From contig JACPGD010000167.1 in NCBI GenBank assembly GCA_016182645.1, forward strand, positions 1 to 36,744: a stretch of DNA of 36,744 bases. Direction: 5' to 3'. Positions 27,543 through 36,744 of this stretch are shown one piece after another. Position numbers and translations under genes: made by a program. The number at the start of each line of letters is the position of its first letter. The first letter of the stretch is position 1. Below the pieces are notes generated by a model. That model was given only the letters and a program-made list of their open reading frames with translations, made no database searches and was not told the DNA's origin. Origin of the DNA: Candidatus Hydrogenedentota bacterium (lineage in GTDB: Bacteria > Hydrogenedentota > Hydrogenedentia > Hydrogenedentales > JACPGD01).

Positions 27543-28654
27543 TGCCTGAAGATACCGGTGCAGAACGGACCCTTCCCGCGAGCGGGATGAAGCGCCAGCG
27601 CGCGCGCGAGCAGGGCAATATCCCGCGCAGCCAGGACCTCAGCGCGGCGATTGCGCTGTTTGTCGCGCTGATCGCGATGCTCATTCTCGGGGGCCAGATG
27701 GCGGAGCGGATGGTAGCTACCGGGATCTACTACCTGGGCCAGGCCTACGAACTGCGGCTGGAGCAGGTGCCGGTGCAGTCGCTGGCGGTGCGGGCGATGC
27801 TGGACACGGGGTTGCTTTCCCTGCCATTCATGGTGCTGATGCTGTTGACGGGGCTTTTCCTGAACCTGGCGCAGGTCGGGTTCCTGTTTACGATGCAGCC
27901 GCTGCAGCCGAAGCTCGAACGCCTGAACCCGATCACGGGGCTGGGCCGCTTTTTTTCGCTGCGTTCCTTCGCCGAGTTGATCAAGTCGATATTGAAACTA
28001 ACCCTTGTGGTCATCATCGTCTGGCTTGCGCTGCGCACGCGCTGGAAGGAATTGGCGGGGCTGATGGCACTCGAGCCGTGGCCGGCGTTGCTCGCGGTGG
28101 CGGACCTGGTGGTGGCGGTGTGGTGGCGGATTGCGCTGGCCATGCTGGTGCTGGGTCTGCTCGACTATGCGTATCAGCGCTGGCAATACGAGCGGGACCT
28201 GCGGATGACGCCGCAGGAAGCCAGGCAGGAGGCGAAGGAACTGGAAGGCGACCCGCTGATCAAGCGCAAGATACGGCAAATGCAGCGGCAAATGGCCATG
28301 CGCCGGATGATGGCGGAGGTGCCGCGGGCCGAAGTGGTCATTACGAACCCGACGCACTATGCGGTCGCACTGCGGTACGACATGGGCACGATGGCGGCGC
28401 CAGTCGTTGTGGCGAAGGGTGCGCGGCTGCAGGCGGAACGCATCCGGCAGATCGCACTGGAACACAACGTGCCGATCGTGCAGCGGCCCGAACTCGCGCG
28501 CCTGTTGTACCGGACCGTGGAGATCAACCAGTCGATTCCGGAGAGTGTCTTCCGGACCGTGGCGGAAGTGTTGTCGTTTGTGTATCAGATTGACCGCCGG
28601 GCGGAAAAACAGCGCGAGCGGGAAAGCATGCTGTCCCCCAGGATGGCCGTGTAA
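27542..28654 (+). CDS. flhB: Flagellar export switch protein FlhB
   Basis: KRQRAREQGNIPRSQDLSAAI; autocleavage motif VVITNPTHYAVALRYD. Confidence 0.96.
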   Translation: MPEDTGAERTLPASGMKRQRAREQGNIPRSQDLSAAIALFVALIAMLILGGQMAERMVATGIYYLGQAYELRLEQVPVQSLAVRAMLDTGLLSLPFMVLMLLTGLFLNLAQVGFLFTMQPLQPKLERLNPITGLGRFFSLRSFAELIKSILKLTLVVIIVWLALRTRWKELAGLMALEPWPALLAVADLVVAVWWRIALAMLVLGLLDYAYQRWQYERDLRMTPQEARQEAKELEGDPLIKRKIRQMQRQMAMRRMMAEVPRAEVVITNPTHYAVALRYDMGTMAAPVVVAKGARLQAERIRQIALEHNVPIVQRPELARLLYRTVEINQSIPESVFRTVAEVLSFVYQIDRRAEKQRERESMLSPRMAV

Positions 28655-28660
28655 GGCAGG

Positions 28661-28696
28661 CGATGGACGGGATGGACCAGATGGACGAAATGGACA
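28661..28696. repeat. 9-bp-period GGAC repeat (x4) between flhB and flhA
   Basis: cgatggacg/ggatggacc/agatggacg/aaatggaca. Confidence 0.85.
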
Positions 28697-28724
28697 ACAA
28701 TCATAGGATCAGGAGCGGCTGAGC

Positions 28725-30809
28725 GTGGCGGTACCGGCACAACGATATCCGGCGGTGGGCCGCTTCACGCTGGGGCGCAATGCCGACATTGCGCTGTCGA
28801 TCTTCATCGTCAGCATTATCGTGGTGCTGCTTATTCCGATTCCCACGCCGCTGCTCGACATCCTGTTGACGATCAACATTTCGCTGTCGGTCGTGGTGCT
28901 GCTGGCGACGGTGTATTTGCAGCGTCCCATCGAATTCGCGGTATTTCCGTCCTTGCTGTTGATGTTAACGTTGTTCCGGCTGAGCCTGAACGTGGCTTCG
29001 ACGCGCTTGATCCTGGCGCAGGCGAATGCAGGCAACGTGATTCAGGCCTTCGGCGGCTTCGTCACCTCGGGCAACCTCTTCGTGGGGATTGTGATCTTTA
29101 TTATCCTGGTCGTGATCCAGTTTGTGGTGATCACGCGCGGCGCGACGCGCATTTCGGAAGTGGCGGCGCGCTTCACCCTGGATGCGATGCCGGGGAAACA
29201 GATGGGCGTGGACTCGGACCTGAACGCGGGCTTGATCACCGAGGACCAGGCGCGGACGCGCCGGCGCGACATCGAGCGCGAGGCAGACTTTTATGGGGCC
29301 ATGGATGGCGCCACGAAATTTGTGCGCGGCGATGCGATCGCCGGCATTATCATCACCATCGTCAATATCGTCGTCGGGTTCATCATCGGTGTGGCCATGC
29401 TGGGCCTGCCGTGGCCCGATGCCGCACGAGTGTACACGCAACTGACCATTGGCGACGGGCTGGTGTCGCAAATCCCCGCGCTGCTCATCTCGGTCGGCGC
29501 GGGCCTGGTGGTGACGCGGACCGCGTCGGACGAAAACCTCGGCACCGATTTGGGCATGCAACTCACGCGCTATCCGCGTGCCTTAGGCGTGGCCGCCGTG
29601 ATGCTCCTGCTGTTTGGAATGGTGCCCGGCATGCCAACGCTGGCGTTCTTCGCGGTGTCGGGATTGCTCGCGTTTCTGATGGTCTCGTCGCAGCGTTTGC
29701 AGGAGCGGGTGCGCCGAGAAGAGGCGGCGTTCGAACAGGCGCGTGAGCGCGAGGCGCGCGAGGAGCCGCCGCAGCGCACGGAAGATTTGCTCACGATTGA
29801 TCCACTCAAGATTGAACTGGGCTATGGCCTGATTGCGCTGGCCGATCCAAAACAGGGCGGCGACCTGCTGGCGCGCATCCAGATTATTCGCCAGCAGATT
29901 GCGTCGAAGATGGGATTCGTCGTGCCCGTGATCCGGATCGTGGACAACATGCGCCTGCGGCCGAACGAGTACCGGGTGAAACTCCGCGAGTCCGTCATCG
30001 CGTCCTACGAACTGATGCCGGACCATTTTCTCGCGATGAATCCCGGGTTGGCTGAAGAAGAAGTGGAAGGGTATCCGACGAAGGAACCGGCGTTTGGCTT
30101 GCAGGCGGTGTGGGTGTCGCGGGCGCAGCGGGACCGGGCCGAGCGGCTGGGCTATACGATTGTCGAACCATCGGCGGTGCTGGCGACGCACCTGACGGAG
30201 TTGATCTACGCGCACGCCGATGAATTGTTGACGCGCGAGGACGTACAGGCGCTGGTGAACCACCTGCGCGACAGCTCGCCGACCGTGGTGCAGGAACTCT
30301 TGCCGAACATTCTCACCTACGGGGAACTCCAGAAAGTGCTCCACCGGCTGTTGCGCGAGCGCGTGTCGATCCGGAACCTTGAAACTATTCTGGAAGTGCT
30401 GTGCGACTATGGGGCGCGCACGAAAGACACGGAGGTACTGGCGGAATATGTGCGGCACGCGCTGGCGCGCGAGATTTGCGCGGGTTATGCTGATGAGAAG
30501 CACGTGTTGCGCGTGGTGACGCTCGCGCCGGAACTGGAACAGGAAATCCTCGAGGCGCTACGGCAAGCGGAGACGGGCGAGTACATTCCGGTGGCGCCGG
30601 AACGCGCCGAAGTGATCGCGGAACGGACCGCGCGCTCGGTGCAGCCGCTGATCCTGGCGGGGCACGAACCGGTGGTGCTCACGTCGGCGCCGGTCCGCCG
30701 TTATTTCAAGCGCATCGTGGAGCGGCACATACCGAAGGTCGTCGTGCTTTCGTATAATGAGGTCGACCCGGCGCTGGTGTTGGAGAGCGCGGGACAGGTG
30801 AGTGCATAG
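28725..30809 (+). CDS. flhA: Flagellar export protein FlhA
   Basis: FPSLLLMLTLFRLSLNVASTRLIL, VITRGATRISEVAARFTLDAMPGKQMGVDSDLNAGLI, DFYGAMDGATKFVRGDAIAG. Confidence 0.97.
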   Translation: MAVPAQRYPAVGRFTLGRNADIALSIFIVSIIVVLLIPIPTPLLDILLTINISLSVVVLLATVYLQRPIEFAVFPSLLLMLTLFRLSLNVASTRLILAQANAGNVIQAFGGFVTSGNLFVGIVIFIILVVIQFVVITRGATRISEVAARFTLDAMPGKQMGVDSDLNAGLITEDQARTRRRDIEREADFYGAMDGATKFVRGDAIAGIIITIVNIVVGFIIGVAMLGLPWPDAARVYTQLTIGDGLVSQIPALLISVGAGLVVTRTASDENLGTDLGMQLTRYPRALGVAAVMLLLFGMVPGMPTLAFFAVSGLLAFLMVSSQRLQERVRREEAAFEQAREREAREEPPQRTEDLLTIDPLKIELGYGLIALADPKQGGDLLARIQIIRQQIASKMGFVVPVIRIVDNMRLRPNEYRVKLRESVIASYELMPDHFLAMNPGLAEEEVEGYPTKEPAFGLQAVWVSRAQRDRAERLGYTIVEPSAVLATHLTELIYAHADELLTREDVQALVNHLRDSSPTVVQELLPNILTYGELQKVLHRLLRERVSIRNLETILEVLCDYGARTKDTEVLAEYVRHALAREICAGYADEKHVLRVVTLAPELEQEILEALRQAETGEYIPVAPERAEVIAERTARSVQPLILAGHEPVVLTSAPVRRYFKRIVERHIPKVVVLSYNEVDPALVLESAGQVSA

Positions 30810-30810
30810 G

Positions 30811-32124
30811 ATGACGCAGGTATTTCAAAAGGTCCGCGGCCGCACGCTCGAGGAGGCGTACCGCAAGATGCGCCAGGACTACGGGCCCGACGCCGTCGTG
30901 ATCAGCACGAGCCAGGTCTCGGAAGGGGGCCTGCTGGGTTGGTTTGGCCGGAAGGTGGTGGAACTGACCGCGTCCGTGCCGGGTCAGGTGTTGCCCGCGC
31001 GTGCCCTGAGCCAGGCCGAAAAGAAGTACGCCGATGCGGGTGCCGCCGGCGGCGCGCACCGTGAAGAGACGATCCAGATGTTCGAGCAGATCGTGCGGGA
31101 CGCGCAGAAGCGGATGAACGCCCCGGCGAGCGCGGAAGGGCCTGCTCGTAAGGAAGTGACAGGCGATGCGCCCGCGCGGGCCGCGGCGGCCGGCGCGGCG
31201 CCCGTGCTGCCTTTCCCGAAGAAGAAGCAGGACGCGCAGCAGGCCGCGGAGACGCTAAGCCGCGAAGTGCAGGAAATCCGCGAGATGATGCAGGTGCTCT
31301 ACGCGGAAAGCCCGGGCGCCGGATTGCCCGCGGAGTTTGCGCCGCACTACCGCACGCTCGTGGACCGGGGCGTTTCACGCAAAGTGGCGGCGGCGTTGAT
31401 CGGCGCGGTCGTGAAGAACAGCGACATCGCGGTCATTCGGGAACCGCGGGTGTTTGTCGAACGGCTCCACTACGAAATCCGCAAGCTGATCCAGGTGAGC
31501 GGCGGCATTCAGCTCACACCGGGCGCGTGCCGGGTTGTGGCGCTGTGCGGGCCGACCGGCGTGGGCAAGACCACCAATCTGGCGAAGCTGGCCGCGCACT
31601 TCGCGGTGCACGAACGGCTGCGCGTGGGGATGATTACGACCGACAACTACCGTATTGCCGCGCCGGAGCAACTGCGCGTTTATGCCAACATTATCGGGTT
31701 GCCGATCCGCGTGGCGACGAACCCGAAAGAGTTGCAGGAAGGACTGTACGCCTTTCGCGAGTTCGACCTCGTGCTCATGGACACGGCGGGCGGCAGCCAG
31801 TTTAACCTGGAACAAATCCGCGAACTGCAACACGCGCTGCTCTGCGCGAAGCCGCACGAGATTCTACTGGTCATGAGCGCGAGCACGCAGCTCAGCGACC
31901 TGCGCAACATTGTTTCCAACTTCAGTTGTGTGCGACCCACCGCCGTCGTGTTCACCAAGCTGGACGAAACGAGCCAGTATGGCGGGCTCTTCAGCATGGT
32001 GATGGAAGCGGGGCTGAAATTGAGTTACTTCAGCATTGGCCAGAATGTGCCGGACGACATTCGCGTCGCGACGCCGGCGATGGTGGCCAAGCTGATTCTG
32101 GAAGGCAGGAATTCCCGTGGCTGA
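30811..32124 (+). CDS. flhF: Flagellar SRP-like GTPase FlhF
   Basis: MTQVFQKVRGRTLEEAYRKMRQDYGPDAVVIST, VALCGPTGVGKTTNLAKLAAHF, TTDNYRIAAPEQLRVYANIIGLP, VFTKLDETSQYG. Confidence 0.95.
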   Translation: MTQVFQKVRGRTLEEAYRKMRQDYGPDAVVISTSQVSEGGLLGWFGRKVVELTASVPGQVLPARALSQAEKKYADAGAAGGAHREETIQMFEQIVRDAQKRMNAPASAEGPARKEVTGDAPARAAAAGAAPVLPFPKKKQDAQQAAETLSREVQEIREMMQVLYAESPGAGLPAEFAPHYRTLVDRGVSRKVAAALIGAVVKNSDIAVIREPRVFVERLHYEIRKLIQVSGGIQLTPGACRVVALCGPTGVGKTTNLAKLAAHFAVHERLRVGMITTDNYRIAAPEQLRVYANIIGLPIRVATNPKELQEGLYAFREFDLVLMDTAGGSQFNLEQIRELQHALLCAKPHEILLVMSASTQLSDLRNIVSNFSCVRPTAVVFTKLDETSQYGGLFSMVMEAGLKLSYFSIGQNVPDDIRVATPAMVAKLILEGRNSRG

Positions 32125-32980
32125 TCAGGCACAACGGCTGAGAGAACTGGTATGGGGCCAGCGTGGGCGCGCGCGCGTGCTGGCCGTGACCAGCGGCAAG
32201 GGGGGGGTGGGCAAGACGAACACCAGCGTTAATCTGGCCATTGCGCTCGCCGCCTATCGCAAGCGCGTCATCCTGCTCGACGCGGACCTCGGGCTGGCCA
32301 ATGTGGAAGTGCTGATGGGGCTCAATTCGCTCTACAACATCGAGAATGTGATCGAGGGCGAGAAGACCATGCGTGAAATCCTGGCGCCGGGCCCTGGCGG
32401 CATCCAGGTCGTGCCCGGCTCTTCCGGACTGGCAAAGCTGGCCGACCTCAGCCCGGCCGGGCGCCAGAACGTGCTGAATGGGTTGAGCGACCTGCAGGAA
32501 CTGGCGGAGTTCGTGGTCATCGATACGATGGCGGGCATCGGGCGCAACGCGGTCTCGTTCGCGACCGCCGCGGATGAGGTGATCCTGGTGACCACGCCCG
32601 AGCCGTCGGCCATTGTGGACGCCTACGCGATGCTGAAGACCATCCACAACACACGGAAGGACGCCGTGGTGCGGCTGCTGGTGAACATGGTGGGCAATCA
32701 GGCGCAGGCGAAAGCGGTCGCGGCGAAACTGGCCGGCGTGGCACAGCAATACCTCAGTCGGAACTTGTCGTTGCTCGGCTATCTCCCGCGCGACCCGAGC
32801 GTGTCGCAGGCGGTCATGCAGAGCCGGCCCTTTATCCTGCAATACCCCAATGCGCCGGTTTCCAAGTACATGCAGATGATCGCCAGCCGCCTCGTCGAAC
32901 AGCAACCGGCCCCGGAACCGCAGCGGGAGAGCTTCTTCAAACGGTTCGCGACAAGTCTCGGAATCGCCGGGAACGGGTGA
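32117..32980 (+). CDS. flhG: MinD-like ATPase FlhG/YlxH
   Basis: VLAVTSGKGGVGKTNTSVNLAIALAAYRKRVILLDADLGLANVEVLMG (deviant Walker A). Confidence 0.94.
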   Translation: MADQAQRLRELVWGQRGRARVLAVTSGKGGVGKTNTSVNLAIALAAYRKRVILLDADLGLANVEVLMGLNSLYNIENVIEGEKTMREILAPGPGGIQVVPGSSGLAKLADLSPAGRQNVLNGLSDLQELAEFVVIDTMAGIGRNAVSFATAADEVILVTTPEPSAIVDAYAMLKTIHNTRKDAVVRLLVNMVGNQAQAKAVAAKLAGVAQQYLSRNLSLLGYLPRDPSVSQAVMQSRPFILQYPNAPVSKYMQMIASRLVEQQPAPEPQRESFFKRFATSLGIAGNG

Positions 32981-32986
32981 AGGATC

Positions 32987-33017
32987 AATTAGGAATGATG
33001 AATTAGGAATTAGGAAT
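32987..33017. repeat. AATTAGGAAT direct repeats between flhG and the methyltransferase gene
   Basis: aattaggaat-gatg-aattaggaat-taggaatgg. Confidence 0.7.
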
Positions 33018-33792
33018 GGTGAAGCCGGATGTTTCGCTTGATTCCACGCAACGTTTCTCGGAGCGGGTGGAGAATTATGTTCGATTTCGACCGGGGTATC
33101 CGGGGGCGGTGCTTGACTGGTTGCGCGCGCATGCGGGGCTTCGCAGTGAGGACGTGATTGCCGATATCGGCTCCGGCACGGGCATCCTGACCGGACTTTT
33201 CTTGCGCCACGGGAACACGGTCTTTGCGGTCGAGCCGAATGCCGCGATGCGCGCCGCGGCGGACAGGCTGCTTGCGCAGTTCCCGCGATATCACAGCGTG
33301 AACGGGACCGCCGAGCAGACGACGCTCGCCACTAGTAGCGCCGATGCGGCGGCCGCCGGACAGGCGTTCCATTGGTTCGACCTCGGCACCGCCCGGCAGG
33401 AAGCCCAGCGTATCTTGCGGCCGGGCGGGTGGGCCGCCATTCTGTGGAACACGCGCTCGCTGGACGCCACGGCTTTCCTCCGAGAATACGAGACGCTGCT
33501 GCGCCGTTATGCGACCGATTACGACACAATTGATCACCGCAATGTCACCCGGGACACCTTGCGCCCTTTTTTCGGCGGCCCCTTTGAGTACGTGACTTTC
33601 CCCAACGCGCAGCACCTCGATTACGAGGGCCTGAAAGGGCGCCTGCTCTCGGCCAGCTACATGCCCGGCCCCGGCCAGCCGGGGCACGAGGCGATGCTGC
33701 GGGACTTGCGAACGCTTTATGAGGCCCATGCACAAGAGGGGCGCGTACACCTGCTTTACGATACGGAGTTGTACTGCGGCGCACTCAGGTAG
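33016..33792 (+). CDS. Class I SAM-dependent methyltransferase
   Basis: DVIADIGSGTGILTGLFLRHGNTVFAVEPNAAMRAAA, GQAFHWFD, LRPGGWAAILWN. Confidence 0.9.
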   Translation: MVKPDVSLDSTQRFSERVENYVRFRPGYPGAVLDWLRAHAGLRSEDVIADIGSGTGILTGLFLRHGNTVFAVEPNAAMRAAADRLLAQFPRYHSVNGTAEQTTLATSSADAAAAGQAFHWFDLGTARQEAQRILRPGGWAAILWNTRSLDATAFLREYETLLRRYATDYDTIDHRNVTRDTLRPFFGGPFEYVTFPNAQHLDYEGLKGRLLSASYMPGPGQPGHEAMLRDLRTLYEAHAQEGRVHLLYDTELYCGALR

Positions 33793-33796
33793 AGGG

Positions 33797-35506
33797 TTAG
33801 GGAAGGGACGTGACTTCCCGAAGTTCGGCCTGCGGCACGGGGGACGGCGGCGCTTGTACTCGGCTCAATTCAGGCGGGCGCGGCGAACCCTCGGCCGGGC
33901 CTGGGGAGAGCGCCCGGCCATTCTTGGAACTGGGCGACAGTTCGGGGGGAAGTTTATCCCCTTTCTTGTTCTTCGCGTTCTTGCGGCCATTGACCGGCTG
34001 CCGTGGCGGCGCGGGGGCGGTCTGGGCGGCTTCCGCCTCGAGGCACACTTTGATGTAAGTTGTGTCTTTAATAGCGGCGGCATTGCGCAATTCCAGAAAA
34101 CTCTCTTCCAGGTACGCAGACAACAACTCGACCTCGCCGCCGGCCTGTCCGTCGCCGGAGACCGTGATGAATAACTGCTGATCATAGCTGGTGATCGCGA
34201 AATCGACCCCCATCTCCAGACAGACCGGCAGGGTGGGATAAATGGCCTCCAGACGGTGTCCCATGAGGTATAGGGGCACCTGGGGCCCGGGAACATTGGT
34301 GCAAATGAGGTTTGCGGGAGGAACCGCCGTAAAGTAGCTGAGGATATTCTGGATGGAGGGACTGGAAATGGCGCCCAGACTCATCGCCTGGGTCATGGGC
34401 GGCAGCCCCTGCAGTGCCTCGAACATCAGGTTGACCGCACCGGCCAAGCGGGCCTCCTTCATTTCGTTCATCACATGGTGCACCGAATGAAGCCGCTCCA
34501 CGGGGTCGTCCAGGCGTAGCGGCACTTCCACGGGCAGGAAAGAAATCCGGTTCCCCAAGGCCCCGCGCTCCGTCTCTTCGCGGATGTTGACCGGGACCAG
34601 TATACGCATCGTCTGCGGCAGGCTCTTCAGTTTTTTCGCGGGGTGACGCACCAGGTAGCGACGCACGGCGGCCGTCACGATGGCCAGGGCCACGTCGTTC
34701 AGGGTGCCGCCGCAGATGGCGCGAATCGCGCGCGCTTCCGCAAAAGAAAACGTGCGCCAGGCGATGCGCCGTTCTTCGGTGAGGGTGCGGTTGAAAGGCA
34801 GTTTCGTGAGCGGCAGCAGGAAGTTGCCAATCGTCACGGCGAATTTCTGCGCGGCCTGCCGCACTTCTTCCGGCGAAAAGCCCTCGCCGAAGGCCACCAA
34901 ACCACGTTGCAGGCGTGTCCAATGCGCCACGCGCTCGGACAGATTGTCCCACAGCGCGTCGTAGAGGCGCATGCCGGCATCTGGCATGGGGCGCGGACGG
35001 TACGGCTCCGCTTTAATCTCTCGCGGGACCGGCACGGGATCGAAAAGCACTTGGGTCAAACCCACACCCGCGATGCCATCAACCATGCAATGATGGATCT
35101 TGAAGATGATGGCTGTCCGCTTGCCGGACAGGCCCTCCACATAGTGCAGCTCCCAGAGCGGCTTGTCGCGATCCAACGTCCCCGTGAAGATGCGCCCAGC
35201 CAGGTCCTTCAATTGTTCATCGCCGCCTGGGGCATCCAGTTTATGACGCAGCACGTGCTTGCGCGGCTCAAACTGGGGATCGTCCTCCCAGGTCGGATGG
35301 CCGAAATTCAGGGGTGCTGAAACGACCCGCTGGCGGTACCGCGGCACGAGATGAAGCCTCGATTTGAGGTAGAGCAAGAGGCTGCGGTAGGAGAAGTGTC
35401 CCTCGAAGACAAAAACGGCCCCCACGTTCATGGGCTGATTGTCTTGTTCCATATACAAGAACATCGCGTCGACTGCGCCCAGCCGCCGTTGAAGCTGTGC
35501 TTGCAC
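33797..35506 (-). CDS. Wax ester synthase/diacylglycerol acyltransferase (WS/DGAT) family protein (GTG start)
   Basis: FKIHHCMVDGIAGVGLTQ (HHxxxDG), FLYMEQDNQPMNVGAVFVFEG, GTLNDVALAIVTAAVRRYL, TNVPGPQVPLYLMG. Confidence 0.92.
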   Translation of the reverse strand: MQAQLQRRLGAVDAMFLYMEQDNQPMNVGAVFVFEGHFSYRSLLLYLKSRLHLVPRYRQRVVSAPLNFGHPTWEDDPQFEPRKHVLRHKLDAPGGDEQLKDLAGRIFTGTLDRDKPLWELHYVEGLSGKRTAIIFKIHHCMVDGIAGVGLTQVLFDPVPVPREIKAEPYRPRPMPDAGMRLYDALWDNLSERVAHWTRLQRGLVAFGEGFSPEEVRQAAQKFAVTIGNFLLPLTKLPFNRTLTEERRIAWRTFSFAEARAIRAICGGTLNDVALAIVTAAVRRYLVRHPAKKLKSLPQTMRILVPVNIREETERGALGNRISFLPVEVPLRLDDPVERLHSVHHVMNEMKEARLAGAVNLMFEALQGLPPMTQAMSLGAISSPSIQNILSYFTAVPPANLICTNVPGPQVPLYLMGHRLEAIYPTLPVCLEMGVDFAITSYDQQLFITVSGDGQAGGEVELLSAYLEESFLELRNAAAIKDTTYIKVCLEAEAAQTAPAPPRQPVNGRKNAKNKKGDKLPPELSPSSKNGRALSPGPAEGSPRPPELSRVQAPPSPVPQAELREVTSLP

Positions 35507-35696
35507 GGCAACCCCCTTTCAAATCCCGCACCGCGGGACGGTTCCCACGAAAGCCCTCTTATTATAGGACCGTCCGCCCATTTACACAATAGGCAGCAGA
35601 TTGTAAACTACAGGCGACATCCTGGTTCCGCCCCGGGCGCCTGTTTGGGCAGGCCCAGAGCGGTTTTCGCATCGAGGATCTTAGAAAGGTTCCTGC

Positions 35697-36744
35697 ATGC
35701 CGGAGAGAGTGGCCATTTGCGCGGTGGCGCAGACGAAATTCGAAACCTGTAAGGCACGGCAGCGCGTACAGGGGCTGGTGTGGGAAGTCGTAAAGCAGGT
35801 CGTGGAGAGCACGGGGCTGGACTTCAGCGAGCGGGGCATCGAGGCGGCTGTGACCGTCTCTGACGATGTCTTCGATGCCCGGACGATTTCCGACAATGCG
35901 ATTACCGATGTCGTGGGCGCCCATTTGCGCGGCGAAGAGAAAGTCGCGGCGGACGGCGCGCAGGGCATCTACTATGCGCTCTCGACCATCCTTTCCGGGC
36001 ACCATGAAGTGATCCTCCTTGCCGGACACTGCAAGGAGTCGCAGGCCCAGAGCCGCAACATGATCACGCACTTGGCCTTTGACCCCTTCTTCACGCGGCC
36101 CGTCGGCCTCGACTATCTCAGCGCCGCGGCGCTGCAGGCCCGCAGCTATATGGAGCAGTCGAAAGTGAGCGAGGAACAGCTGGCCGACATCGTCGTGCGA
36201 GCGCGTCTGTGGGCGGCGAAGAACCCGGTGGCGCAAGAACAAGCACCGTTGACGCGCGAAGAGGTGCTGGCGTCGCCCTATGTTGCGGATCCGATTCGCG
36301 AGAAGTTCATGTATCCCGTTTCGGACGGCGCGATCGCCATGGTGCTCGCGAGTGAAACGCGGGCCCGCGAGATCTCGGACAGGCCCGTCTGGATCAGCGG
36401 CGCCGGCAATTGTTACGACGCCTTCCCGCTCGGCGAGCGCGACCTCACAGGCAACCTTGCGCTTGGCCGGGCAGCGGCGCGTGCCTTCCGCATGGCGGGC
36501 ATATGCTATCCCATTGCCGAACTCGACCTCATCGAGATTGCCGAGCAATACGCCCATCAACTGCTGCTCAGCGCCGAAGGGCTTGGGCTCTGCCCGCAGG
36601 GCGAAGGCGGGCGGTGGCTCGGTGACGGCGGGCCTGATCGTCAGCGCATCAATCTCTCCGGCGGGATGCTTGCCGGCAATCCGCTGATTCTGGGGGGCCT
36701 GGCCCGCGTGGCCGAGTGCGTGCTTCAACTTCGGGGCGAGGCGG
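35697..36744 (+). CDS. Thiolase / acetyl-CoA acetyltransferase-like protein, truncated by the window edge (not in the supplied ORF track)
   Basis: Open + frame MPERVAICAVAQTKFET...GAQGIYYALSTILSGHHEVILLAGHCKESQAQSRNM...YPVSDGAIAMVLASE...INLSGGMLAGNPLILGGLARVAECVLQLRGEA; thiolase C-terminal pattern. Confidence 0.85.
   Translation, partial: MPERVAICAVAQTKFETCKARQRVQGLVWEVVKQVVESTGLDFSERGIEAAVTVSDDVFDARTISDNAITDVVGAHLRGEEKVAADGAQGIYYALSTILSGHHEVILLAGHCKESQAQSRNMITHLAFDPFFTRPVGLDYLSAAALQARSYMEQSKVSEEQLADIVVRARLWAAKNPVAQEQAPLTREEVLASPYVADPIREKFMYPVSDGAIAMVLASETRAREISDRPVWISGAGNCYDAFPLGERDLTGNLALGRAAARAFRMAGICYPIAELDLIEIAEQYAHQLLLSAEGLGLCPQGEGGRWLGDGGPDRQRINLSGGMLAGNPLILGGLARVAECVLQLRGEA

Noticed and set aside
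35562-36728. 388-aa minus-strand ORF
   Set aside because: Antisense to the open thiolase frame that runs off the right edge and was missing from the ORF track.

Overview
GC-rich bacterial chromosomal window with about 24 well-supported CDSs. No tRNA, rRNA, CRISPR array, phage or intact transposase gene was recognised. Gene content in order: tail of a probable SDR gene plus a UbiA-type prenyltransferase; a hypothetical protein with an internal duplication (-); fumC (-); a Cys-rich secreted ORF plus a CzcCBA-type heavy-metal RND efflux operon (+); a GT2 / tandem LAB_N / polytopic membrane protein operon with 4-bp overlaps (-); a Tat-signal-bearing sugar-isomerase-fold protein, an AbrB/Doc toxin-antitoxin pair and a RhaB-type kinase (+); ahcY (-); UbiB/ABC1 kinase-like (+); a tandem DUF502 membrane protein (-); an aconitase-family protein (+); a DtxR/MntR-type regulator (+); fliQ-fliR-flhB-flhA-flhF-flhG (+); a methyltransferase (+); a WS/DGAT acyltransferase (-); and a partial thiolase running off the right edge (+). 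The most interesting signal is intergenic. (1) A GTAG-plus-hairpin repeat family (26-27 bp, 4 copies) is arranged as two inverted doublets, with a compensatory stem change in one copy; this is the architecture of RAYT-mobilised REP/BIME elements. (2) A second GTAG-hairpin family has 2 copies, in the leaders of ahcY and fliQ. (3) A 235-bp MITE-like nested palindrome has 16-bp terminal inverted repeats, and a half-copy lies elsewhere; both sit between convergent genes. (4) Degenerate 9-bp-period repeats, mostly with a GGAC core, recur at about eight gene junctions and inside two CDSs. The repeat content and gene set suggest an uncultured PVC/Hydrogenedentes-like lineage, but that is a guess. All calls come from reading the sequence and supplied ORFs; no database search was run.
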